A DNA stretch of 64,000 nt from Maritimibacter alkaliphilus (GTDB taxonomy: Bacteria > Pseudomonadota > Alphaproteobacteria > Rhodobacterales > Rhodobacteraceae): contig NZ_JAHVIT010000002.1 of the NCBI RefSeq assembly GCF_019801605.1, positions 620,001 through 684,000 on the forward strand, read 5' to 3'. The stretch's first letter is position 1. Each line of letters begins with the position of its first letter. The translations under genes and the position numbers were made by a program. A model generated the notes under the pieces. The model saw only the letters and a list, made by a program, of their open reading frames with translations. It had not been told where the DNA came from and made no database searches. Below are positions 37,753 to 49,087 of this stretch, in pieces.

Positions 37753-38286
37753 TCAGGCGAGGGCTTCCATCTCCGGGTGCTTGCGCTGGAACAGGCCCAG
37801 CGTCACCATCGTCACCCCGCTGGAGATCAGCTCGATCGCCAGCAGGATGCCCAGCATGGTCAGCGAGGCCTGCAGGAAGTTCGAGAAGACCATCAGCGCG
37901 AGCGCCACGGAGACCACGCCGGAAATCAGCGACAGCCAGAAGAGCCCGGTGCCGCGCAGGCTGAAGGCCAGCACGATCTTCAGCACCCCGTTCACGAGGA
38001 ACATCACCGCGACCATCATGGTCAGCGTGACGATGCCCACGAGCGGGTGGAAGAGGAGCCCCGCGCCCAGCACGAGGTAGGCCACCGCCAGCACGAGGCC
38101 GAAGATGCGGCCGCCCCAGCCCTCGTTGCGGAAGGCGGCGACGAACTGCATCACGCCACCTATCAGGAAGCACCAGGCCGCGATCTGCTCGGCGGCGACG
38201 GTTGCGGCGAAGGGGTTCATCAGGGCGAAGATGCCCCCGATGATGAGCAGGATACCCGCGATGATCCAAAGTAGGCTGTTCTTCAT
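37753..38286 (-). CDS. HdeD family membrane protein
   Basis: 177 residues, nearly all hydrophobic, with six predicted TM helices and the HdeD-type start (WIIAGILLIIGGIFALMNPF). HdeD of E. coli supports acid resistance at high cell density; in alphaproteobacteria the role is not settled. A GGAGG ribosome-binding site precedes the ATG. Stand-alone unit. Confidence 0.85.
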   Translation of the reverse strand: MKNSLLWIIAGILLIIGGIFALMNPFAATVAAEQIAAWCFLIGGVMQFVAAFRNEGWGGRIFGLVLAVAYLVLGAGLLFHPLVGIVTLTMMVAVMFLVNGVLKIVLAFSLRGTGLFWLSLISGVVSVALALMVFSNFLQASLTMLGILLAIELISSGVTMVTLGLFQRKHPEMEALA

Positions 38287-38620
38287 GTCCCGTCCTCCAG
38301 ACTGGGTGCCGCACGCGGCCCGCTCCGGCTCCGGGAGAACAAGGACAGGCGGCCACTCAAATTCCGGCCGGATGGCACTCTTACCCGGAATGGGCGCGCA
38401 GGGCTCATTCCTCTACAAATGCAGGCCTCTCGAAACAGAGGCGGGTGGAGCGCCGGGGCGCAGAACGGATCGCGAAACAGATCCCGCCCCGGGCTACGCC
38501 CGATGTGGACGCCACCCGGGGGAAGCTTAACGCGGAACCGACGGGCTGCGTTACCTAAAGTTGCGAAATCCCCGAAGTAATCCGCCTTGCGGCAGGTTTG
38601 GACGCAACGTTTCTCGACCC
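38287..38620. other. 334-bp gap without a gene
   Basis: Upstream of hdeD and downstream of the cytochrome gene. No conserved frame or RNA was recognised. The section at 38545-38600 is less GC-rich and holds no obvious -35/-10 pair. The hdeD promoter should lie within the first 100 bp. Confidence 0.4.
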
Positions 38621-40594
38621 TTACGGCGAGCGGCGCGGCTGGGGCGCTTCGAGTTGCGCGAGCAGGTCACGCAGCACCGCGTTGTCCGGGTTCGCGCCGA
38701 TGGCCCGGGCGAGGATGCGCACGGCGGCCTCCTGTCCTTCGGTCGCGGCGGCGATCCGGGCGCGCATGACCCAGGCGTCGACGTGCTGCGGGTCGAGCCG
38801 TGTCACCTCGGCGAAGGCCTGCGCGGCGGCGGGCAGGCGGCGCATGGAGAGCGCGATGCCCCCGAGTTGCAGGTGCGTTTCCGGATAGTCGAGGCGGGCC
38901 ATCATCGTCGCCTGCCATTCGCCCTGCGCCCGTTGCAGCGATTGCGCCATGGGCCCGGGCAGATGGGCGATGGGCGCGGCCAGCATCGCCTTGGCCGCCG
39001 CGATCCGCACACTGCGGGAGGGATCGTCCAGCATCCCCGCCACGCGCATCACCTGCTGCGGATCACCAGCGCCCTGCAACGCGCCGACGGTCGCGGCGCG
39101 CACCATCGGGTCGGGATCGGCCAGCAGGGTCTCGATCATCCCGGGCGCCATCCGGCTGCCCTCGGCCCCCATGAGCCAGAGCGCGGTCGCCCGGGCGATG
39201 GCCGGCTGATCGGGCTGGGAGGCGAGATCGGCAAGGTCGTCCCAGGCCTGCGCCGGGCTCTCGATCCCATGGGCGAGGGTCTGGCCATAGTGCGGCCCGC
39301 GGTGGCTGCTGTCGGGGAACCACTCCTCCAGCACGTCGGCGGCCCATGCGGGCGTCCGATCCGCGTGGCAGGTGGTGCAGGCATCGGGCGCACCGGTCTC
39401 GGCGCTCAGGTCCGGGCGCGGAATGCGGAAGGAGTGATCCGCGCGCCAGTCGTTGCCCATGTAGACCTGCTCGGGCATGTGGCACGACTTGCACTGCGCG
39501 CCTGCGCTGCCCTCGGGATGGCGGTGATGCGCGGGCGTGTCGAATTCCTGCAGCGGCAGGCTGGGGAACTCCGGGTTGCCGGCGGGGCTGTGGCAGGTGG
39601 CGCAGACCGCGTTGCCCTCGGCGATCAGCGTGGCGCTGTGGGGCGCGTGACAATTGGTGCAGGTGACACCCTTGGCGTTCATCTTCGACTGCAGGAAGGA
39701 GCCAAGTACATAGACCTCGTCGCGGATCTGCCCGTCCGGCCAATAGAGCCCAGGGCGCAGCAGCGCGAGGTTGTAGGCGTCGTGGTAGGCCGTGCCCGGG
39801 GGCGGGGTGCCGTCGTAGAAGGCTTCGCGCCGGGAATGGCAGCCACCGCAGGTGTCGAGGAAGCTGGCCGGATCGGAAAGGTCCACCGGCAGGCCGTGGT
39901 TGGGCGGCGGCGCGGCGCGGGTCGTCTCCCACTGCTGTGCCCAGTCCACATGGGCGGCGGCGGGGCCGTGGCAGCTTTCGCAGCCCACGCCGATCTCGGC
40001 CTGGGTGGAGGCATAGCTGCGGGTCTGCTGGTCGTAATTCGTCTCGTAGCCGGTGGCGTGACAGGTGGCGCAGCGTGAATTCCACGTCTTGTAGGGCCCG
40101 GTCCAGTGCAGCGCGTCGCGGGGCGGCGGGTTGTCCTCGGGATAGAGGTGGAACCACGCGCCCTTCTCCGTGTCCCAGACCACGTCGAAGCTCTGAAGTT
40201 TGCCGGGCTCCGTTTCGAAGAGGTACTGCTGGAGCGGCGCCACGCCCACAACGGAGTGCACAGCGTAATCGGTGGTCTTGCCGTCCAGCTCCGTCACCGA
40301 GGCGATGTGCCGCCCGTCGCCGTCGATGCGGAAGGCCACCTCCATGTCGCCAAGCGCGAAGCGCGTGCCATCGAAGTCGGCGAGGATGTTGGCGGGCTCC
40401 GGTTCGGTCCAGGCGAGCGCGTGGTGCGAGCCCTCCCAGGCCTCGGTCTCCGAGGCGTGGCAGGCGGCACAGACCTGCGAGCCGACATAGGCCGCGTCCT
40501 GCGCCCGGGAGGCACCCGGTACAAGCGCAAGGGCGAGGGCCGCGACGATGGCACGCGCGATCTGGGGGAGGGGCGCTGCGGGCTGGTGGACCAT
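38621..40594 (-). CDS. Exported octaheme cytochrome c with C-terminal HEAT and TPR repeats
   Basis: 657 residues. Signal peptide (residues 1-31, cleavage near SRAQD). Eight CxxCH heme sites: 42-46, 175-179, 205-209, 249-253, 312-316, 331-335, 368-372 and 406-410. Residues about 450-560 are helical HEAT-like repeats (ALWLMGAEGSRMAPGMIETLLADPDPMVRAATVGAL) and the end is TPR-like (PETHLQLGGIALSMRRLPAAAQAF and the next repeat). ATG at 40594 has AGGA 9 nt upstream and begins just before the signal peptide. Periplasmic electron carrier or multiheme reductase with a protein-docking tail. No redox partner gene is adjacent. The fold resembles cytochrome c554/NrfA relatives; activity unknown. Confidence 0.85.
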   Translation of the reverse strand: MVHQPAAPLPQIARAIVAALALALVPGASRAQDAAYVGSQVCAACHASETEAWEGSHHALAWTEPEPANILADFDGTRFALGDMEVAFRIDGDGRHIASVTELDGKTTDYAVHSVVGVAPLQQYLFETEPGKLQSFDVVWDTEKGAWFHLYPEDNPPPRDALHWTGPYKTWNSRCATCHATGYETNYDQQTRSYASTQAEIGVGCESCHGPAAAHVDWAQQWETTRAAPPPNHGLPVDLSDPASFLDTCGGCHSRREAFYDGTPPPGTAYHDAYNLALLRPGLYWPDGQIRDEVYVLGSFLQSKMNAKGVTCTNCHAPHSATLIAEGNAVCATCHSPAGNPEFPSLPLQEFDTPAHHRHPEGSAGAQCKSCHMPEQVYMGNDWRADHSFRIPRPDLSAETGAPDACTTCHADRTPAWAADVLEEWFPDSSHRGPHYGQTLAHGIESPAQAWDDLADLASQPDQPAIARATALWLMGAEGSRMAPGMIETLLADPDPMVRAATVGALQGAGDPQQVMRVAGMLDDPSRSVRIAAAKAMLAAPIAHLPGPMAQSLQRAQGEWQATMMARLDYPETHLQLGGIALSMRRLPAAAQAFAEVTRLDPQHVDAWVMRARIAAATEGQEAAVRILARAIGANPDNAVLRDLLAQLEAPQPRRSP

Positions 40595-40953
40595 GCGGGG
40601 AATTCCTGTGTCGTGCGGGAGGGCCGTCGCACCGCTTTGCGGGGCTCTGACCGGGCAATGGCGCCGGAACCTGGCGCCTGGAATGGGCTTGTCGAAATAG
40701 GGTTGGACCGCGGCGGGCGGCGCGAATGGGGGCTCTCGCAAGAGCTTAGGGGAGCACGTCAAAGTTGTGCAAGCCCGACGTCCGATTTTCCGCAGCGTCG
40801 CGGCAAGGCGGCGGGCGCGGGCGGCATTTTTCTTGACGCCCCGGATGTTTGGGCCAAGGCTGCGGATGCAGAGGGCCGGGGACGCACGCCTGTCCTGCCC
40901 TCTGGTGACGGTGTTGGCGGCATTCGGTTTGCCGGGTCATGGGAGGTTCAGGG
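40595..40953. other. 359-bp divergent intergenic region
   Basis: Between the octaheme cytochrome gene and the small membrane protein gene. Contains no gene-like frame. A TTGACG at about 40833 could be a -35 for the plus-strand gene. Probably holds both promoters. Confidence 0.35.
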
Positions 40954-41427
40954 ATGGTCACACGACGCCTCGGGCGCACGCTGGGAAATCTGGCCCTCGC
41001 CCTTCTGAATGCCACCCTGATCCTTTTTGCCCTCTGCCTGTGGCTGGCGTGGAGCCTGACCTCGAAGGTTGAACATGTGACCGCCAACATGGCCGAGGTG
41101 ACCGGCGCCATCCTCCCGGTCCGGTCGGAACTGCGCGATCTCACCACGCAGATCGGCGGCGCGCGCGAGGGCCTGGCCGCCTTGCGGGACGGCGACGGCC
41201 CCGGGCTGCAGGTCTGTACCGAGCTGGAGGGCGGGCTCGCGCAGGTCGAGACGCGCCTCGCGGAGCTGAACACCACGTTGCAGCAGATCGAGGCGGGCGT
41301 CGGGCCCGCCGTGGAAGAGGCCGTGGGCACCGCCTTCGGGGACTTCGGTCGCGGCTTTGCGGCGGGGCTGATGGGGGCCATCGGCCTCACCGGCGCCGCC
41401 GGCGATCAGGGCACCGCCGCCCGCTGA
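40954..41427 (+). CDS. Small membrane-anchored coiled-coil protein, function unknown
   Basis: 157 residues; one TM segment at about 10-33 and then an alternating charged/hydrophobic stretch (about 35-120) that suits a coiled coil, followed by a Gly/Ala-rich tail. GGAGG precedes the ATG by 7 nt, supporting this start over one five codons upstream. No family recognised. The topology resembles spacers or partners of membrane complexes. The antiporter gene starts 254 bp downstream in the same direction, which is not close enough to show co-transcription. Confidence 0.6.
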   Translation: MVTRRLGRTLGNLALALLNATLILFALCLWLAWSLTSKVEHVTANMAEVTGAILPVRSELRDLTTQIGGAREGLAALRDGDGPGLQVCTELEGGLAQVETRLAELNTTLQQIEAGVGPAVEEAVGTAFGDFGRGFAAGLMGAIGLTGAAGDQGTAAR

Positions 41428-41681
41428 CCCAAATCCGGACACATGGGGGGACGGCGCCCGCGTGAGGCGCCGCCCGCCGCGCGACGTCCTCCGCAGGGCC
41501 CGTGCGGCCCGGCAAACGGGCGGTTCCCTGTCGGATGTCGCCGTCCCTGCCACCTGCCGCGCGGGTGCAGAACCCGGGGACCGGCGGCCCGCTGCCACTC
41601 CCCGCCGCGGGGGGCCGCCATTCCGCTCCACGGGCCGCAGAAGACAGGTGCGCCCGGTTGTTTTTCTGCTATTTCCGACAC

Positions 41682-44183
41682 ATGGACATCATCCTCGTCA
41701 CGACCGTCATTGCCTCGCTCTTCCTCGTCATCGGCGCTGCCGAGCCCTTTGCCGCGCGCCTGCGATTGCCTTACAGCGTGATCCTCGCGGTGCTGGGCAT
41801 CCTGATCGGGGCGGGCGCGACCTTCTTCCTGCGGACGGACCTGACGGATGCCCTCAATCCCGTGGCAGAGGCGATCCTCGGCCTGCCGATCCGGTCCAAT
41901 GTCTTCCTCTACGTGTTCCTGCCGACCCTGCTGTTCCAGGCGACGCTGGAGATGAACCTGCGGCGGATGCTGGACGACTGGGTGCCGATCCTCGTGCTGG
42001 CCGTCGTGGCGGTGGTGGTGGCCACGCTCTCCGTCGGCTACGCGCTGTCCTGGGCGAGCGGGCTGCCCCTCGCGGCCTGCCTGCTGGTCGGCTCCATCGT
42101 CTCGACCACCGATCCCTCGGCCGTGGTCTCGATCTTCCGCTCGATCTCGGCGCCGCGGCGGCTGGCGCGGATCATCGAGGGCGAGAGCCTGCTGAACGAC
42201 GCCGCGGCCATCGCGCTCTTCGGCCTCTTCATGGGCTTCGTGATGCTGGGCCTGCCGGACCCGGACCTGGGCGATGCCCTGGCGCAGTTCCCGATGCTCA
42301 TCCTTGGCGGCGGCGTGACCGGCTGGCTCGCCGCGCGGATCGGTGTCTGGGTGATGGCCGGGTTCAGCCGTCACGAACTGGCCCAGCATTCGATCTCGGT
42401 CGCGCTGCCCTATCTCGCCTATATCGTGGCCGAACAGGGGGTCGGGGCCTCGGGCGTGATCGCCGTCGTGGCCGCCGGCCTGACCCTGAACCTGACCGCG
42501 CCCGGGCGGCTGCCGCCACAGGCCTGGGCCAACCTGCGCGATCTCTGGGGCGTGCTGGCGCATTGGTCGGGGGCGCTGATCTTTATCCTTGCCGCGCTGC
42601 TGATCCCGCGCCTGCTGGAGGAGATCCGGCTGTCCGATGTCCTGCTGGTCGGTGTCGTCGTGATCGCGGCCATTGTCGCGCGCACGGCGATCCTCTTCGG
42701 GCTGATGCCCCTGCTGACGGCGCTGAAGCTCTCGCCCACGGTGGAGAGGCCCTACCGGGTGGCGATCCTCTGGGGCGGGCTGCGGGGGGCGGTGACGCTG
42801 GCTCTGGCGCTGGCCGTGACCGAGAGCTACCGGGTGCCGGACGACATCCAGCGGCTCGTCGGCATTCTGGCCACGGGCTTCACGCTCTTCACGTTGCTGG
42901 TGCAGGGGACGACGCTGCGGTGGGTGATCGGGCGGCTCGGCCTCGACCGGCTCTCGCCCATCGACGAGGCCTTGTCGCGGCAGGTGGTCGCCGTGGCCCT
43001 GCAGACCGTGCGCGAGGACGTGGCCCGCACGACCGAGAACTACGAGCTCAACCGCGACACCGTGCGCTCCGAGGCGAAGCGCTTCGGCGAGCGGCTCGAC
43101 CTGGCGGTGAAGACGGCGGAGGAGAACGCCGACATCCTCGACCGGGACCGGATCGCCCTCGGCCTCATCGCCCTCGCGGGGCACGAGCGTGACACGATCC
43201 TCGCCCGGGTACGGGAGCGCACGATCTCCTCGCGGATGGCGGACCTTGTGCTGTCCGACGCCGACCGGCTGATCGAGGGCGCCCGGACGCAGGGCCGTAC
43301 CGGCTACCAGCGGGCGGCGCGGCGGAGCGTGGCCTACGGGCAGGCCTTCCGGACCGCGGTCCGGGTGCACGCACGCTTTGGCATATCGGGCCCGCTGGCC
43401 CGGCTGACCGCCGACCGGTTCGAACTGCTGCTGTCGCAGCGCCTGATCCTGCGCGACCTCGGCACGTTCATCGACGGCCGTATCCGCCGGATCCACGGAC
43501 GCCGCGTGGCGGAACTTCTGCATGAGCTGCTCTCGCGCCGGATCGAGACCGTCGAGACCGCGCTGGAGGGGCTGCGCCTGCAGTATCCCGGCTATGCCGA
43601 GGAACTGGAGCGGCGCTTCATCCGGCGTACGGCGCTGCGGCTGGAGGAGCGGGAATACGTGGCGATGCGCGATGACGGGCTGATCGGGGCCGAGGTCTAT
43701 ACCGCGCTGATGCAGGACCTTGGCGCGCGCCGCGTGGCCGCCGAGGAACGTCCGGGCCTCGACCTCGCGATCCGGCGGGCGGATTTCGTGCAGCAGTTCC
43801 CGCTTTTTGCCGATTTCGACGAGGGCGTGATGAAGCGCCTCGGGCGGTCCTTGCAGACCCTCTATGTCGATGCGGGCGAGGTTGTGCTGCGCAAGGAAAG
43901 TGTGGCGCGAAGCGTGTTCTTCATCGCCTCCGGCGCCGTGGAACTGGAGACCGCGGGCCAGACCTGGCGTCTGGGGCGGGGCGAGATGTTCGGGCAGATG
44001 GCGATCCTGACCAACAAGCGCCGCCGCGCGGATGTCCGCGCCATTGCGCCGACAACGCTGCTGGTGCTCGACGAGGACCGGTTCCGCCGCCTGCTGGAGC
44101 GCAGTCGCGCCCTGCGCGAGGCGGTGCGCGCCAGTGCCGAGAAACGCGGCATCGACCCGGCCCGCCTGCTGCCGGACGAGTGA
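41682..44183 (+). CDS. CPA1-type Na+/H+ antiporter with C-terminal cyclic-nucleotide-binding domain
   Basis: 833 residues. About 12 TM helices in residues 1-430 with the CPA1 ion-site motifs TTDPSAVVS and GESLLNDAAAIALF. A long helical cytoplasmic region follows (430-700), and residues about 705-820 form a cNMP-binding fold (FPLFADFDEGVMKRL, then RGEMFGQMAILTNKRRRADVRA at the phosphate-binding cassette). Activity may thus be gated by cAMP or cGMP. ATG at 41682 gives a normal first TM helix; an upstream 60-codon extension is not protein-like. No Shine-Dalgarno is evident. Confidence 0.88.
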   Translation: MDIILVTTVIASLFLVIGAAEPFAARLRLPYSVILAVLGILIGAGATFFLRTDLTDALNPVAEAILGLPIRSNVFLYVFLPTLLFQATLEMNLRRMLDDWVPILVLAVVAVVVATLSVGYALSWASGLPLAACLLVGSIVSTTDPSAVVSIFRSISAPRRLARIIEGESLLNDAAAIALFGLFMGFVMLGLPDPDLGDALAQFPMLILGGGVTGWLAARIGVWVMAGFSRHELAQHSISVALPYLAYIVAEQGVGASGVIAVVAAGLTLNLTAPGRLPPQAWANLRDLWGVLAHWSGALIFILAALLIPRLLEEIRLSDVLLVGVVVIAAIVARTAILFGLMPLLTALKLSPTVERPYRVAILWGGLRGAVTLALALAVTESYRVPDDIQRLVGILATGFTLFTLLVQGTTLRWVIGRLGLDRLSPIDEALSRQVVAVALQTVREDVARTTENYELNRDTVRSEAKRFGERLDLAVKTAEENADILDRDRIALGLIALAGHERDTILARVRERTISSRMADLVLSDADRLIEGARTQGRTGYQRAARRSVAYGQAFRTAVRVHARFGISGPLARLTADRFELLLSQRLILRDLGTFIDGRIRRIHGRRVAELLHELLSRRIETVETALEGLRLQYPGYAEELERRFIRRTALRLEEREYVAMRDDGLIGAEVYTALMQDLGARRVAAEERPGLDLAIRRADFVQQFPLFADFDEGVMKRLGRSLQTLYVDAGEVVLRKESVARSVFFIASGAVELETAGQTWRLGRGEMFGQMAILTNKRRRADVRAIAPTTLLVLDEDRFRRLLERSRALREAVRASAEKRGIDPARLLPDE

Positions 44184-44282
44184 GCCCGCGCGGCGTGATG
44201 CGTCGCGCGGGCCCGATCCGGGTGATCCCGATCTTCTTGATACCGGTCTTGTCGGCACCGGTCCGGGCTTGCACCGGACCGG
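44184..44282. terminator. Two GC hairpins between convergent antiporter and metH genes
   Basis: GCCCGCGCG/CGCGCGGGC at 44184-44212 and CCGGTCCG/CGGACCGG at 44258-44282. Neither has a T-run. They lie exactly in the convergent gap and probably mark transcription ends for both genes. Confidence 0.45.
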
Positions 44283-44298
44283 CTTGCCGGGGCTCGGC

Positions 44299-47014
<2,716 letters not shown>

Positions 47015-47022
<8 letters not shown>

Positions 47023-48076
47023 CGGCCAGCTCCTTGATCTTGCGCGGGGCATAGCCCGCGACATGGTCCGCGATGGCCGCGATATGCTCGGGCGTGGTGC
47101 CGCAGCAGCCGCCTGCCACGTTGATCAGGCCTTCCTTGGCAAAGACCTCGACCAGTGCCGCGGTCTGGTCCGGCGTCTCGTCGTACTGGCCGAAGGCATT
47201 GGGCAGGCCCGCGTTGGGATAGGCACAGATCAGCGTGTCGGCCACGCCGGAAAGTTCTGTCAGGTGGGGGCGCATCGCATCGGCGCCAAGGGCGCAGTTC
47301 AGCCCCACGGTGAAGGGCCGCGCGTGGCGCACGGAATGCCAGAACGCCGTCGGGGTCTGCCCCGACAGGGTCCGCCCCGAGGCATCGGTGATCGTGCCCG
47401 AGATCATGATCGGCAGGCGCTTGCCCACCTTGGCGAAGCTTTCCAGCGCCGCGAAGATCGCCGCCTTGGCGTTCAGCGTGTCAAAGATCGTCTCGATCAG
47501 GATCAGGTCCGACCCGCCCTCGATCAGCCCGTCGATCTGCTGTCCGTAGGCGGTGCGCAGGTCATCGAAGGTCACCGCGCGGTAACCGGGATCGTTCACG
47601 TCCGGGCTGATCGAGGCGGTCCGGTTCGTCGGCCCGACGGCCCCGGCGACGTAGCGCGGCTTGCCGTCGGCGGCCTGCGCACGGTCGGCGGCGCGGCGCG
47701 CCACCTGCGCCCCCGCGACGTTGAGGTCATGCACCGCGCCTTCCAGCCCGTAATCGGCCTGCGCGATGGTGGTGGAGGAGAAGGTGTTGGTCTCGAGGAT
47801 GTCCGCGCCCGCGAGGGCGAATTTCAGCTGGATGTCCTCGACCGCCTGCGGCTGGGTCAGCACCAGCAGGTCGTTGTTGCCCTTCTGCGGGTGATCCGAG
47901 TGGTGATGCCGGCAGCCGGGGCCATGGATATGGCCCTGTGCCGTGAAATCCTCCTCGGTCATGTTCAGCGTCTGGATCATCGTGCCCATGGCGCCGTCGA
48001 GGAGGAGGATGCGCTCGCGCGCGGCGGCCTGGAGCGCCTTGAAGCTGTCCGTGGGGGGGAGCGAGAAGTTGATCAT
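47015..48076 (-). CDS. metH1: Cobalamin-dependent methionine synthase, first subunit (homocysteine domain)
   Basis: 353 residues. Homocysteine S-methyltransferase barrel with [13 protein letters not shown] at the start and zinc-ligand cysteines in GLNCALGA and [10 protein letters not shown]. Split MetH with this domain on its own is known in other alphaproteobacteria (for example Caulobacter). ATG at 48076 is used; a TTG six codons upstream is possible. The reading frame ends within the second gene without any sign of a disabled frame, so the split looks natural and functional. Confidence 0.95.
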
Positions 48077-48229
48077 GTCGAATCTGCCTTTCAAGTCGCC
48101 TCGATAGGACAGATTTGCACCGAGTGCCTAACTCATAATTTTCGTAACGGATATGAGGTTCGCTCACATTCGCGGGGTGGGTGTCACGTCAGTGCTCTCT
48201 GCCTGGGGGCTGAATGGGCACCTCCATGG

Positions 48230-48341
48230 CCCGGTATTGCTTCAGCGCCCTCAGTGCCCCGGTATTACATCGGCGCCCTTCGGGCCCCGGTTTTACATCA
48301 GCGCCCTCCGGGCCCCGGTGTTACATCAGCGCCCTCCGGGC
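48230..48341. repeat. Four tandem 28-bp repeats
   Basis: Units at 48230-48257, 48258-48285, 48286-48313 and 48314-48341, consensus CCCGGT-TTACATCAGCGCCC then TCCGGGC; units 3 and 4 are the most alike and unit 1 the most diverged. Each unit holds a short inverted repeat GCCC-tcc-GGGC. On the minus strand every unit reads GCGCTGATGTAA or a close variant, identical to the last codons and stop of the small gene at 48321-48623, so the array looks like repeated copying of that gene's 3' end. Confidence 0.85.
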
Positions 48342-48623
48342 GCGGGCCCCACCCCGGCGTCTTGGCAGCGGCAGGGGCACCTCGACCGGCTGGGCGCGGC
48401 GCGACAGGGACTCGCGCACCAGCCGCGTAAAGACCGCGATGGCCGGATCGGTGCCCTCGAAAGGGGCGGCCAGGGTCAGTGCGCGCCGCGCCTCCTCGGG
48501 ATAGCTCGCCTCGGGTCTGAGAAGCATCATCCACTGCAGGAACCCGAGCCGACCCAGTTCACGGGCGCGCTCGGGGCTTTCGGCCCGGGATTGGAGTGTG
48601 GTGAGTGTGCGTTCCAGAAGCAT
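48321..48623 (-). CDS. Small protein of unknown function downstream of a cobalamin riboswitch
   Basis: 100 residues, mainly helical with a basic Arg/Pro-rich end (PLPRRRGGARARRALM). GGAGG precedes the ATG at 48623 by 6 nt. No family recognised. It is the first full-size open frame after the cobalamin riboswitch at 48757-48930 and lies upstream of metH on the same strand (245 bp). A competing 43-codon frame (48690 to 48559, GGAGG 6 nt before its ATG, end rich in His/Arg) overlaps its start, so the true product of the switch is uncertain. Its stop codon falls inside the 28-bp repeat. Confidence 0.5.
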   Translation of the reverse strand: MLLERTLTTLQSRAESPERARELGRLGFLQWMMLLRPEASYPEEARRALTLAAPFEGTDPAIAVFTRLVRESLSRRAQPVEVPLPLPRRRGGARARRALM

Positions 48624-48756
48624 GGCGCCCTCCGCGCTGCGACAGCGGGACAGGGGCGAGTGGCCTGGGACCGGCAGAATAGAAGTCCATGTCTTGCCTC
48701 CGCGCCCCCGGCTCCCCGCCAGGATCAAGGTGACTGCAGCGCGGGAACCGCGCCGG

Positions 48757-48930
48757 AGATGGCAGGTCTCCTGACTTGCGGGTCGATGCTGTTCCGAACC
48801 TTCCCGGACCCTGGTCCAGTGGCGTTAATCGGAACCGCTCTCCGCCTACAGTTGCGGGGGCAGTCACGGATTTGGGCAGAGCCCGTACCGTGTTCCCTTT
48901 TCAGCCGCACCCGGAGGATGCGGCACCATC
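48757..48930 (-). ncRNA. Cobalamin riboswitch
   Basis: The minus strand shows the conserved blocks in order: AAAAGGGAACACGGT near 48890-48904, GACTGCCCCCGCAACTGTA at about 48848-48866, GCCACTGG, CCGGGAAGG, and the B12 box GTCAGGAGACCTGCC at 48760-48775. A short GCGCGG-loop-CCGCGC hairpin follows at 48739-48753. Cobalamin binding would lower expression of the gene after it. Ends are approximate. Confidence 0.92.
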
Positions 48931-49087
48931 GGGCGCGAAGGTGGCATGGCCCGGGGCCTGTGTCCAGCCGCAACGCCCGGGCGGCTGCAAGGGGCGCGGC
49001 GGGCGGAGGCGATGGGGGCGGGGCGAGGGAAGCGGGGCGGGGCTCTCAGCCGCGCAGGTCCGCTCCCCTCGACAGGTCCGGTCCGGC

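Noticed and set aside
48077-48200. SAM or SAH riboswitch upstream of metH
   Set aside because: The AT-rich leader does not show the conserved blocks of SAM-I, SAM-II or SAH aptamers.
48230-48341. 28-bp repeats as a CRISPR array
   Set aside because: Units are directly adjacent with no spacers, and no cas gene is present.
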